NCBI GenBank assembly: GCA_951804985.1
Contig: OX638130.1
Location: forward strand, 37,038,894-37,102,893
DNA: 64,000 nucleotides
Direction of reading: 5' to 3'
DNA from: Dryomyza anilis
Lineage: Eukaryota; Arthropoda; Insecta; Diptera; Dryomyzidae
Below, one piece after another: positions 23,891-34,341 of the stretch. The position numbers and the translations under genes were made by a program. The notes under the pieces were generated by a model that saw only the letters and a program-made list of their open reading frames with translations, was not told the origin of the DNA and searched no databases. The first letter of the stretch is position 1, and the number at the start of each line of letters is the position of its first letter.

Positions 23891-24219
23891 CTCCCCAATA
23901 TCTTAAAACTGAAAAAAGGGATGTCTAACTTTATAAGAAAAAATTCATTAAAATGTTTCACATACATTTAATTTTTTAAATAATTACAAAAAAAGGGGGA
24001 GTGTAAACTCTTTATTTACTATAAAATAAAAAGTATGGTATTAAATCAATTAGATCATTAACCATTCGATTTTTATTACTTTATAATTAATCATAATAAT
24101 ATATTAAAAGATATCAACGGCCACGTTTACTTATTGTAAATCCAATAAATAATATAAATTATTTTAAATTTTTAAGATTCTCGCATCATTAGTTATCCAG
24201 AGACAGCCTGGATAACTAA

Positions 24220-26624
24220 CGGATATTTCAAGCTCGTCCATACCATCGATCTACAATATTACGCAGATGCCGTTGCTGATACGGAGAAGGTTATTCAACA
24301 GGATGTTAAAGAAGAAGGCCCAGACCAAAGAGAGGCTCGACGAGTTAAGAAGACATAGACGGTCAATTAATTGGATTGGATCTGCCTGGAAGTGGTTGGC
24401 AGGTTCACCCGATGCCACCGATTGGGATAAAATATTACAAAGTCAAGCAGCCATCGTTGAAAATAATAATGATCAGTTTAAAATCAACAGCAGGGTTTTA
24501 GCAACATCAAGCGAACTCATTAGCAGGGTCAACGAAATGGTGGACCGCGTTAACATGATTGAAAAAAAAGGACACGAACGAAAAAGGTTACCACCTGCTC
24601 AACAAAATCCTTTTACTGAAAGAAGGTGTCAATGAAGTAGTCAGAGCTTGTCAAATGGCTAAAAAAGGAATAGTCAACAGTAATTTGTTAGACTCAGGAG
24701 AGGTCAACACCGTGTTAGATGATCTAGAAACCTTGCCGTATCAGAACGTGATAGAGGCTATCGAATTTGGTCAGCCATCAGTGTACACACCCAGGGAAAA
24801 AGTATATCGAAAATTTTACTACGTTTCATATATTTTTACTATGCACAATAACATTTTATAATTGTTAGCGTTTCTGGAAAATTTACTATGAATTGGTTTG
24901 ATCATTAATATTTCATAGTAAATTATAAGAATTTCTCGAAATTGACTGTCTGTGTTTTTCTTTTGTCATTTAAAAAAAAATTGTTTAACAACGGGTAAGC
25001 TATCACAAAAAATATTTAAATAATTATATTTTTACATGAACCAGCTGGCGGCAACACGATACTTCTTATGGCGGATGTCTCTAATATTATTAGGATTACT
25101 GATGCCCGCTGGTGCCGCCACCGGTGATGAGTGTAAAGGAGACAGGGTAGTTGAAACTGTAAGGACGAGTAAAGTCTGCAAAAGCATCCGCCGATACCAA
25201 AGAGCGGCAGCTGCATCAGCGAGTCGCTGCGGCCTGCGATAATGTGTTGAAGACGCTTGCATTGAGAGGCGATTAGCAGCGTCGTCACTTTTGGAAAATG
25301 TCCGACATCCAACTGCGGGTCACTAAATAAATTAAATCTTTAAATTTATTTTTCATGTTGTAGTAACACCTTTCGATGACTGACTGTGCCGAATCCGTGA
25401 GCCACAGTAGCCGAACCATCCGGCATACCGAAGAATAACCGTTGCATCAACTCAGTTCCAGAACGCGCCACTGCGAATGTCTTGCAGATGCTGAAGTTGC
25501 GAGATGGACAGCAGCCTCGCTGAGTCCAGGTTATAATGTATTTCTTTGGCGGACGACGTTGACTTTTCCGACGTCGCAGCTGCCGCATTGTAGTCAAATT
25601 GTGTGAATATATGCTAATATATTTGTTTCGAATTAAAATACCATAAATAAAAATAATCCTAAATGTGAACCCTCTATCATTTGTATTTGAATTCAAAATA
25701 TTATTAAACATAGTAAATTTAGCAGCAGATTGTAAACAAAAAAACATTATTACACATAGTAAATTCAAATTAAACATAGTAATTTTGTGACATTTGACAA
25801 TTTAAAAAACTTACTATGAAAAATAATGTTTTTACTATAACTAAATTTGACTTCATATCGTTAAGATATATAACGAATTTACTATGAATGATAACGGATT
25901 TACAATGTTTTTTCCCTGGATGCACGAATGGAACTCTTATGTTGTACGTCCTCGCAGTGCCAAAGGTTAGAATGAGCCCTTATCATTTAGTTAGTTGCCG
26001 TGCTGCGATACTGAACGACACTCAAGTGGACCTTGATTATTCGAAATTGCTATTGAACCACAACGAGACATATGGTCTAATCGATGATTGCTTAGTCATT
26101 GGAAACGCCTCAGTATGCAGTATGACATCTTTGGAAAAACTTGATGAAAATTCGTGCATCCCCAGAGCTCTCAAGGGAGGCAACGCACAGTGCAGATACA
26201 AGCTCAATAAAAAAGAAATTGTGGAGCTTTTGAACGAGAACACTCTGTTCCTAACGAATTTCAGAGGTGAACTTAAAGAAAAGAAAATTCTTCCCGAAAA
26301 CTGAATAGGACATTCGTCATCCAACTACACAATGAAACCATATGGCTCAATAACGAGACATTCTCACTGCATTCATCAATAACTTCACAGGTGTTACCAG
26401 CGGTACTGACTAATTTCTCTAGCCAAGGTACCAAGGTCAACATAGACTACGTCCATGAGATCAGTCTCAAAAACAACTGTCACAGATTTGACAACGCTGA
26501 TCCTGATATTATTTGCTATCGTTTTATTTTGGCGAAAGGTTACGAAGAAGGCACACATACCACCACTTCAACTCCATGCAGCTCACCTACCACCGATCAT
26601 CGAGGCCAGCAGCATATTCTATAA
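24220..26624 (+). pseudogene. env remnant of Errantivirus-like element, split by an insertion
   Basis: Env of Errantiviruses is a membrane fusion glycoprotein related to baculovirus F proteins. Here a basic furin-like site (RRHRRS) precedes a segment containing IGSAWKWLAGSP at about 24375, followed by a heptad-like helical stretch. The frame shifts near 24600. The ectodomain resumes after a 1.1-kb insertion at 25930-26304 with several Cys and N-glycosylation motifs (NDT, NET, NAS), then further pieces to 26624. The N-terminal part and membrane anchor are not clear. Frameshifts and the insertion make it non-functional. Confidence 0.8.
24791..25919. mobile_element. TIR element inside env with TTTACTATG subterminal repeats
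   Basis: Ends CCAGGGAAAAA (24791) and TTTTTTCCCTGG (25919) form an inverted repeat of about 12 bp. At least eight copies of TTTACTATG or its complement lie within about 250 bp of the two ends, like transposase binding sites. A clear target duplication was not found. The interior (about 25030-25320 and 25355-25600) is much richer in G+C than the rest and contains open frames on both strands with no family match, so it may be captured host sequence. Confidence 0.65.
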
Positions 26625-26644
26625 CTAGATCTGCGGGACGCAGG

Positions 26645-26660
26645 TTTTTGAAGGGGGAGG
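26645..26660 (+). other. Polypurine tract of Errantivirus-like element
   Basis: A purine run GAAGGGGGAGG directly precedes the AGTTACGG start of the 3' LTR. It is the expected plus-strand primer site. Confidence 0.8.
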
Positions 26661-27002
26661 AGTTACGGCAAGCATGCAGCGGATGTTACCGAAAAAGGTG
26701 CTGACGATGCGTCTAGCACTTGCACGCGTATCCGGTGCATACCGGCGAGCGTGAGAACATTGGCGCGCTTAAAAGAATGCAGCGTAAGCAGTAATTAAGT
26801 TAAGCTTTATTTTAATGATAAAAATGTAATAAATTTTTAGTTCAGTTTAGGACGTGGTCGCGAGCAGTCTAATTTTAATCGTATTAATCAATTAATAAAC
26901 TTGTGTATGTACAGTAAAAACTCTCTTTGATTGGTGAGGATAATACTTGTTGGCGGCCCAACAAGTATTTTTTTAAGTGCTGTCAGGACGACAGCTCTAA
27001 CT
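26661..27002 (+). repeat. 3' LTR of Errantivirus-like element
   Basis: 342 bp, AGTTACGG to CTCTAACT, followed by the GCAA duplication. It carries about 26 bp (GTGAGAACATTGGCGCGCTT region) missing from the 5' LTR. Confidence 0.9.
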
Positions 27003-27112
27003 GCAATAACAACAATAAACAACCTACAAATAATAACAACCAACAAAATAATAAACAAATGAATACAACAAACAATAAAAATAATAATAAAAAAGAGGAC
27101 CAAGTTTCTTAG
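27003..27112 (+). pseudogene. 3' end of the Asn-rich gene after the LTR element
   Basis: An open frame coding Asn/Gln/Lys-rich residues and ending KKEDQVS plus TAG at 27110-27112. It joins in phase with the segment before 15012 when the LTR element is removed. The last codons overlap the terminus of the repeat that continues to 27478, so the present stop may be supplied by that repeat. Confidence 0.45.
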
Positions 27113-27478
27113 AATACTCACCTATACTGGGGGTTACATGGTGTCCCAAGGATTCGAAAGAGGTTTTACACTTATATACTCACATAGTAGGGGACAGGAT
27201 ATATCGAATTTAATTTGAGGTTATTTCATAATAGTTTAATGGCTATTATTAAATTGACTTATATTTGTTAAAAACGTAAAGAAAACATTTTAATTGATTA
27301 TTTATAATATTTTATTAATAATTTCATAATAAAAATTACATTTTTATATGTTTAAACCATAAAAAAGTGAATAAATTAATTTTTGGCAATATTAACATAA
27401 GTTCCACATATGTTCAATTTTAACATTTATGGATATCTTTCTATGGATAACTTTACACACGTTTATTATTGTCATATC
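27100..27478 (-). repeat. Inverted copy of the 11.1-kb dispersed repeat
   Basis: The reverse complement matches 11118-11460 with high similarity, including ATCCATAAATGTTAAAATT, TTTCTTTACGTTTTTAACAA and CCCCCAGTATAGGTGAGTAT. Only one of the three about 180-bp units is present. No coding capacity. Confidence 0.85.
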
Positions 27479-27549
27479 GAAAAGTTACCAAAATGATTAA
27501 AAAGTTACCAAGTTATCAAGCTGACAAAAAGTTAAGTTACCAAGAGTGG

Positions 27550-28515
27550 CAACCGTGATCGTAGGTACAAATATGTAATTTTAATGGGTGACCTTAATTA
27601 CAACCTTTTTGATACAGCTAAAGCTGTCCGTATCCGTAATTTGTGTGATAATATAAACATGAAATGTGTTCATAACTCAATGCCTACTCATTTTGATATC
27701 CGAACTAATACCGTGTCTCTCATTTATTATTTTTTGTTAGTGATATTGATAAAGTTAAAGTTTCAAACCAGTTACAGTGCCCTCCTGTTTCTCATCATGC
27801 GTTTAATTATATAAGTTTAAATTTGAAACCGGTTCTTTCGGAAATGGTTTGGGAATATCGAATAAAATGAATTATACTTTGTTGGATGAAAAAATTATTG
27901 CATCTGACTTTTGTAACATTTATACTTCCAATAATGTTGATTTACAATTGGAAATTATACATTCTAACATAAGTGATTTTTTTTACAACTGTTCCTATTG
28001 TTAAGAGATTTTCTAGATCGTGCAATAATAATAATTTGATCAAAACTAAAGCGGTGCGTGAAGCAAAAAACCTTAGAGACCTAGCATTCAGAGCTTTCTA
28101 TGAAAATAAATGTACTGATACGTGGATAATCTATTGCAAGTATAGGAATAAAGTTAAGGCCACGATTAGAAAATTTAAAATTAAAGCTGGTAATATTAAT
28201 TTTAATGGTCTTGACATCAAATGTGGAATGTGTTAAACAATAATGGCGTCATTGATTCGTTGTCTCAAACAAACGATGTTGACCCTGAAGCTCTTAATGA
28301 ATATTTTATTTCTTCTCAAACACTTTCAACTACTTCTTGTGCAACATCAATAGCTGAGAACAATGATTTAAATTTTTCTTTTGCAAACATTAGTGCAGAT
28401 GATCTTTTTTTTGATACAGTGAATCATAAAATGTTGCTATCTAAACTTGTTAGATTTTATAACTTTTCTGAAGGCGCATGCACTTTGGTTCGTTCATACT
28501 TAAATGATCGGAAAC
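27550..28515 (+). pseudogene. Jockey-like LINE ORF2 remnant with internal deletion
   Basis: Pieces of a non-LTR retrotransposon ORF2 in shifting frames. Endonuclease: GDLNYNLFD at 27584, an FVSDIDKV-type segment near 27735 and a SHHAF motif near 27795. Then a linker at 27973-28236, then RT motif FDTVNHKMLLSKLVRFYNF at about 28410. Between SFANISADD and the RT motif much of the N-terminal RT is missing, an internal deletion. At about 28515 the sequence is cut by the (TAA)n end of the I-like element on the other strand. Confidence 0.75.
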
Positions 28516-28614
28516 ATTATTATTATTATAAACATATTTATTCCATAAATTAATTACAAAATAAACTTAAATAACTAGGCCATAACTACTGTGGTCTTCA
28601 GCCCTAATTAAATT

Positions 28615-29461
28615 CTAAATAAATTTGTATATGTTACATTTTTCTAATATATTTACAAAGTTTATGATATTAATATAGTTAGGTTCTTGTAGTAATTGTA
28701 AGAAATTAAGATTATCTTTAATACAAATGTTTTTAATGATAATGCAGTCGAAGACAAGGTGGGGTATCGACAGGATTGAGTTACCGCATAGAGGGCAGTC
28801 CGGTTGTGATAATCTTTCCATTAGGTGTTTGTGAGTTAATAGAGTGTGTCCCATGCGAAATCTGGAGTACTTTATGATGTGATTTTTTTTGTTGTTATGT
28901 GGGAATTGTGGAGCATTTCTAAGTAAGTTGGTTTGTTTGTAAAAGTGAGTGTAGTTTGTCCAATACTGTATGCGTTAGTTTGAAGAGTAGCTGATGATTG
29001 TTCGTCGAATATCATTTTGATGGAATGTTTCCTGTAGGAGCGTTGGTAGCATATTTTGCGGCCTCATCTGCATGCGTGTTGCCAGTGATTCCAATGTGGC
29101 TCGGAATCCACATAATTTTTATTTTTTTAGGATATACAATCAGCGAATCTCTAATTTTGCAGATCGTTTCGTTTTGATGTATAGGGTTTTAAATTGCTTT
29201 TGTAGCAGAGAGTGAATCCGTGCAAATAATATGTTTTCCTTTTAACTTTTTGCATCTATATGTTGCGTCCCAGAGAGCTTCCGATTCTGCTGTGAAGATA
29301 GAGCAGTCATCGTTTAATCTTGCGAGTTTGATGATGTTGTATTCTGGGTCGATGACAGCGAATGCAACACCATTTGTTGATTTTGATCCGTCGGTATAGT
29401 ATATATCCCAATGTTTTTCTTTGTATCGTTCGATTGTTTCGTGAAAGATGCTTACATACAT
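28615..29461 (-). pseudogene. RNase H and C-terminal domain of I-like ORF2
   Basis: 29461-29189 holds IYYTDGSKSTNGVAFAV, with the first Asp, then FTAESEALW with the Glu and ICTDSLSATKAI with the third Asp, a standard RNase H arrangement. After a stop-containing gap, 28854-28615 gives a Cys/His segment, CPLCGNSILSIPHLVFDC, typical of the C-terminus of this clade. The frames are not continuous. Confidence 0.82.
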
Positions 29462-29973
29462 GCTGGAGTTTGTCGAATCTTTGGGTAGATGAATTAGTTA
29501 TGAAATAATACTATTGTTTTGTAGTAATCAAGGCGGTTGCTTGCAAATGTATTTTGGGTGTGGTCTGTGGACCATTTGAAGTTGTTGCAAGACAGAGAGT
29601 ATTCTGTGAATACTAGATTCTGTTTTTGGTGTTCTGTTCCGTACTATTTTGTAAATGTTTGGCATTAGTTGTTTTTCAGACGGAAACAACATTTTTGGTA
29701 ACAATCTGGCAGTGTTCATCTTTATTCTTTGGTCTAATGTCAACAGTCCAATTTCTGTCAGTATGTTTGTATTTGGTGTTGATCGAAAAGCTCCAATTCC
29801 ATATCTTGATGCAGCATTGTAGACTTGTTGGATCTTGCGGAGATTTGCTTTGGTAGTATGTCCATATATACAAAGACCATAATCAATTTTAGATAATTCT
29901 AATGATTTTATAACATTAATTGTTGTGTTAGGATGTGCGTTGCTATGAAAACTCGTTAAACATTTTATTAAAT

Positions 29974-30618
29974 TTAATTTATATTAGTTAATGATTTTTT
30001 CAAATATTCAACATGTAAAGACCACTTGTATTTTGTATCGAAGATAATACCAAAAATCTTTAGAGTATTAACATAGCTTAAGCTTACATTTAAATGAATT
30101 ATTAAGTTAGTTAGGTTGCAATAACTTTTTCTACAATTATGAAGAATTTTCGTTTTATATAGGGATGTTTTCGCACCAGAATTATTGCACCAGTTATCCA
30201 TATCAATGAAGAGATCGTTTATTTTATTTGTTAGAGTTAAATCTTCTTTATATTTTGCAATTATGTACAGGTCATCTGCATATATACAGTGATTGAAGTA
30301 CTTATATTTTTTGATTATTTGGTTAAGCTTTTCAAATGCTATTTGAAAAAGAACAACCGATAATGGAGACCCTTGAGGAATTCCATTATTGAATGAAAAT
30401 ACGTGAGAGTAAGATGAGTCTATTCTAACACGAATTTTCCTATTTGTAAGGAAAGAAATTATGAACCTCGTTATATTTTTCCCAATTTTCCATTCTTTTA
30501 ATTGGCTTATAATTGTATGTATACCTATTCTATCAAATGCTTTTTCAAAGTCAATTGATAGGATAGATAAGTGGTTCCGTGTTGATAATACCTTTGCTAT
30601 ATTGTGCTCAACGGACAA
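29974..30618 (-). pseudogene. Reverse transcriptase domain of I-like ORF2
   Basis: 214 codons open. It includes LSIDFEKAFDRIG (catalytic Asp region), GIPQGSPLSVVLF and CIYADDLYII with the catalytic YADD. It ends near 29974 in a stop; the linking region 29528-29873 continues in other frames. It would reverse-transcribe the element RNA at the target nick. The frame is interrupted upstream, towards the SINE insertion. Confidence 0.85.
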
Positions 30619-30815
30619 AAGTGCGTCAATTGTTTATAAATTTTTTATTATAAATTGATATTTAGCAGTTAAAGGTATATTTTTTAATAAGGTGTAGTTT
30701 ATTTGGTCAGCGCCAGGAGTATTTCCTTTTACTATGGATAGTGCGCAATTCAGTTCTATTAAGGATATATTTTTATCAATAACAACAGCATTTTTATGAG
30801 GAATATAGTTAATAG

Positions 30816-31121
30816 CCGCGGTAGCTCAGTGGTTAGTGCGTTGGACTGCGAGCCGAAAGGTCCCCGGTTCAAGCCTGGACTGGGGCTAACAACATCTTTT
30901 CATAGAAACATTTTTCTGTACCGCGCTACCTCTCGTCAGTAAATGGCAAACCTACGAGAGTAAAACCATTGCCTATGAAAAGCTCTCACCCGCCGTTCGG
31001 ATTCGGCAATAAACTGTAGGTCCCACCACTTTGAGTACAAATATAACACGCACAGCTCAAAATGGTGAGAGAGCTCGGCCTAAGTTCTTATAGGACTGTA
31101 GCGCCAAACTATTATTATTAT
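30816..31121 (+). mobile_element. tRNA-derived SINE with 12-bp target duplications
   Basis: Flanked by perfect 12-bp repeats TATAGTTAATAG (30804-30815 and 31122-31133). The head CCGCGGTAGCTCAGTGGTTA carries an A box, and GGTTCAAGCC at 30866-30875 a B box, the internal RNA polymerase III promoter. The body includes CGGATTCGGCAATAAACTGT and ends in (ATT)n. The 3' part with GGACTGTAGCGCC resembles sequences I recall from other fly repeats. It is inserted in the I-like LINE. Not a functional tRNA gene: there is no acceptor-stem pairing or CCA-end structure. Confidence 0.9.
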
Positions 31122-31415
31122 TATAGTTAATAGTGGGGACTAAAGAGTTCTTGTTTTGAATGAATAATTGATGAAAATTGCTATCATCAGCATAGGATGA
31201 CCATTTTTCTGCTAATAATGTGTCAATTTGTGTTGGATTGTCGATAAATATGCCATTTGACGTTTGTATGTTATTAATTTTCTGAGAAGAATGTTTACCA
31301 TAAGAATTTTTGTTAAATGTGGAGGTGAATTCATAAAATGATTCTGTTTTGGCCAGTTTTACGTCTCTTTTGAATAATGCATTTGCTGTTTTGTATGCTA
31401 TTCGATTTGCTCAAG

Positions 31416-32250
31416 TTAGGTTTCTTTTAAAATTATGCCACATATGTTGCTTGTTTTTACGCAATACAGCAAGGTCTTTGTTCCACCAGTGAACGGATTT
31501 GCTGTGTGTGCAATGTTTGCAGCGAACAGAATATGTTTGTGAAACAATGCTACATCTTTGTTATTATTTGCATAAATTGTGGCAGATTCAAGTTTATGTT
31601 CGATAACTGCTTGATATTTATTCCAATCTGCTTTATCTAAGATGAACTTCCTATTTTTTTTATATGATGTGGTGTTTGTATGGGTTGGATTATTTTGGAA
31701 TGTAATATGTATCGGAAAATGGTCGCTACCGTGGAGATCAGAGTCTATTTCCAAGTAAGATATGCTGAAGCAAAAGAAACATCAACATGGGTAAATGTAG
31801 AATGGGTGGAGAAATGGGTTGGAGAACAGTCGTTTAGGATTATTAAATTAGATTGCTGATGAAACGTTTCAATTACTTTTCCTTTTTTATTAGTTTGGTT
31901 GGAACACCAAAATGTGCTATGGGCATTTACATCTCCAAGCATTATGATTGGGGTAGATATTCCACTAGTGACTAAATTTAGGTCATTTACGCTGATGGTT
32001 GATGTAGATAAATATATGGATATAATAGTAACTTTTTTCTCTGATTTAATGAGAGCAGCTGCAGCGCATAATACGCCTGCAGTTGGCAAGAATTCGTGGG
32101 CTATTGATTTTTTGATTAACAGCGCAGTGCCACCTTTATTGTATTGTATTGAGTTAGTGTTGTTTATTGAATATTCGTAGTTTTTTAAATTTATATAATT
32201 TGTGTTATTGGTTTTGAAATGTGTTTCTTGTAATGATATAATGGGCGGTA
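31416..32250 (-). pseudogene. AP-like endonuclease of I-like ORF2
   Basis: 32250-31745 holds ISLQETHFK, LGDVNAHSTFWCS and the FTHVDVSFAS segment; 31754-31416 continues in another frame with the GSDHFPI catalytic motif. These are the conserved E, D/N and SDH-type motifs of the LINE endonuclease that nicks the target DNA. The two frames overlap, so one frameshift is present. Confidence 0.82.
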
Positions 32251-32816
32251 TGAATAAAAAAAATAAAATAAAATAAAAAATAAATAAAATAAAAATAAGC
32301 AGATGCAGCATATGCTTATGAGTTTGAAGCAGATGCTCATATTTGTATGAAAATTATAATCATTTGCTTCAAAAAAATGAGGTTGGTATTTAGTAGACTC
32401 ATTTTTGAAAATTATATGAATTAAATGTTTTAAAAGACTTGTTTCATTTTGTTTCATTAATTTAAGCAACACACGATTATGAAATGAAATTCTTTTTTTT
32501 TCGAGTTTGAACGTACTTGTGATTGATACAAATAAAATAATATGGCGGAATTTATGGAAATTAGAAAAAAAAATATTATAAGCCCCGATCGTCAACTCAA
32601 ACTAGTGACTTAAAACGTTTATTCCGATTTAACGAAGAGAATGTGGAGTAGTTGTCTTACAATTTCTTCGGACATAATGAAGAAACGCGTGGTGGCGCAC
32701 TATCTTCACAGCAAGAAATGAAAATTTGCTATAGATATTTATCAGATCCTGGCTTTCAAAAAGGAATTGGAGAAGAACTTGGGGTTGAACAATCTACAGT
32801 ATCTCGAACTGTAACC

Positions 32817-34341
32817 TTACTTACTTACTTAAATGGCCCTTACAACCGTGGGTCGGTTTTGGCCGCTGAGATGAAGCCGCGCCAGTCGGATCTGCTTTGC
32901 GTGCGCTGCCGCCAGTTAGAAATACCAAGCGTTGCCAGGTTGTCCTCAACTTGGTCTTTCCAACGCAGATTTGGACGCCCTCTTCTACGCTGTCCACCTT
33001 CGAGTTTCGATTCAAGCACCTTCTTGGCTGAAGTGTTTTCATCCATCAAGATCCAGATGGCTGTTCTGACCTCGTCATGGTCGGGTGGCGGAATCTCAAC
33101 GTCGTCATCAAGTACTGGGGTTGCCGGGTTTACTTCTCTATCGGTGGAATTGCGGTCATCATCACCGGTCAGCAGTTTAGAGAAGTGATCCCTCCATATC
33201 TTCAGTGTGCTCTGGATATCTGTGGCTAGATTCCCGTTCTCATCTTTACAAGAAGAGGCTCCGGATTTTGGACCTCCGGCTAGGCGTCTTATTTTCTCTA
33301 AGAATTTTCGAGCCTCATTCCTGTCCCCATGCATCTCAATCTACTCACGTCTTTCTGCCTCGCTTTTTTTACGCCTGAAAAGACGTCTCTCTTCCCTCCT
33401 CTTCTCTTTGTATCGCTCCTTCGCAGCTCGCGTAGCTACTGACTGCAGGGTGGATTTGTACGCAACGTCTTTCTCTGCAGTGGCCGCGTGACTCTCTTGG
33501 TCATACCACTGATTCCTCAGGGAGCGTTGGAATCCAAGCACCTCTTCGGCAGCCGTACGCATAGAGCAGGAGATATGATTCCACTGCGCGCTTATATCAT
33601 CGAGAGGAGGAGTGCTTTGTCTAAGCAGGTGTGAGAGTCGAGTGGAAAAGGCTTGCGTTGTCTGTTTTGATTGCAGCTTTCCGATGTCTAGCTTTCTCTG
33701 CGTTTGGTTCCGTACGTTCTTCGCAGCGCTTAAGCGTGTGCGGACCTTGGCTGCAACAAGGTAATGATCCGAGTCCACATTGGCACCTCGGATAGAGCGT
33801 ACGTCCATCACACTCGAAGCGTGCCTTCCGTCAATCACAACGTGATCAATTTAGTTTCGAGTTTTTTGATCGGGCGACAACCATGTGGCCTTGTGGATAT
33901 CGAAATGTTCGAATCTAGTGCTACTAACTACCATGTTTCGTGCTGCGGCGAAGTCGATTAGCCTCGTTCCGTTATCGGAAGTGTTGGTATGGAGGCTAAA
34001 TTTTCAGATTGTGGGACAATAGATGGCTTCTCTGCCCACCTTGGCGTTAAAATCGCCTAGCACGATTTTGATATCGTGGCGGGGGCAGCGCTCGTATGCG
34101 TTGTCTATGCGTTCGTAGAAGCGCTCTTATGTCTCGTCATCTTTCTCGTTCTTCGGAGCGTGTGAACAAATTAGGCTGATATGGAAATATTTAGCCATGA
34201 TGCGGATTGTTGCCAGCCTTTCATCCACGGTCGTGTACCTAGAGACAAGGTGGCGGAGTCTCTTGCCGACCACAAATCCACATCCAAATTCGTGTCTCCC
34301 CGCATGGCAGCTGTAGTAGATATCACAGGACGCTTGTTTCA
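32817..34341 (-). mobile_element. RTE-like LINE derivative lacking RT, 10-bp target duplication
   Basis: Flanked by AACTGTAACC at 32807-32816 and 34342-34351. On the minus strand it holds an AP-like endonuclease from about 34340 (SCDIYYSCHAGRHEFGCG, HFHISLICSHAPKNE region) to 33341 (the VDSDHYLVAAKVR motif), then 33334-32840. In the last open frame, PPPDHDEVRTAI continues directly into MDENTSAKKVLESK and GRPNLRWKDQVED, which in full-length relatives lie on opposite sides of the RT domain. The 3' tail is (TAAG)n. It is 5' truncated and has no catalytic RT, so it depended on another element. Confidence 0.88.
32840..33334 (-). pseudogene. RT-deleted ORF2 C-terminal region of the RTE-like element
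   Basis: An open frame of 164 codons that fuses the pre-RT linker (KIRRLAGGPKSG, WRDHFSKLLTGD) to the C-terminal basic segment (RRRGRPNLRWKDQVEDNL, DWRGFISAAKTDPRL). The join keeps the frame. No YADD or other RT motif remains. The region upstream, 33838-33341, is the end of the endonuclease plus an Arg/Lys-rich coiled-coil-like linker. Confidence 0.8.

Larger units (their letters stand above)
17759..23992 (+). repeat. Tandem duplication of the pol region, unit 3121 bp
   Basis: Unit 1 is about 17759-20870 and unit 2 about 20880-23990; matching points lie 3121 bp apart (18198 and 21319). Over the unit only a few differences are visible: 17934/21055 A/G, 19405/22526 T/G and the junction. The junction at 20866-20895 reads ...AAAATGGAATAATCGGAATAATCGGAG, with a duplicated AATAATCGG fill. 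All disabling stops are shared. Confidence 0.95.
15012..27002 (+). mobile_element. Errantivirus-like Ty3/Gypsy element with duplicated pol
   Basis: Flanked by LTRs beginning AGTTACGG and ending CTCTAACT, with a 4-bp duplication GCAA (15008-15011 and 27003-27006). Order: LTR, tRNA-Lys-type PBS, leader, gag, protease, RT/RNase H, integrase, a second RT/RNase H and integrase, env, PPT, LTR. A third coding region with env-like sequence and AGTTA-type termini points to the insect Errantivirus group. LTRs differ by roughly 5% plus indels, judged by eye, so the insertion is old. All genes carry stops or frameshifts. Confidence 0.9.
28512..32250 (-). mobile_element. I-like non-LTR retrotransposon, 5' truncated
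   Basis: Minus strand. Order: endonuclease (32250-31416), RT (about 30700-29974), RNase H (29461-29165), C-terminal Cys/His segment (28854-28615), and a TAA-repeat end at about 28512-28530, as in I elements. RNase H plus the terminal GHTLLTHKHLM...CPLCG block supports the I clade. The 5' end stops in a (TTTTA)n-like run at 32255-32300, and ORF1 is absent. It is interrupted by a SINE at 30816. Confidence 0.85.

Noticed and set aside
25016..25777. Protein-coding genes in the G+C-rich part of the element within env
   Set aside because: Overlapping frames on both strands, no recognised family, no supported splice sites; kept only as possible captured sequence.
30816..30890. tRNA gene
   Set aside because: Only A and B boxes with a partial tRNA-like head; it is the 5' part of a SINE with target duplications and a 3' tail.
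32191..32595. 134-codon minus-strand frame with hydrophobic segment
   Set aside because: Hydrophobic part is read from an (AAATAAAAT)n tract; no link to the LINE ORF1 could be supported.
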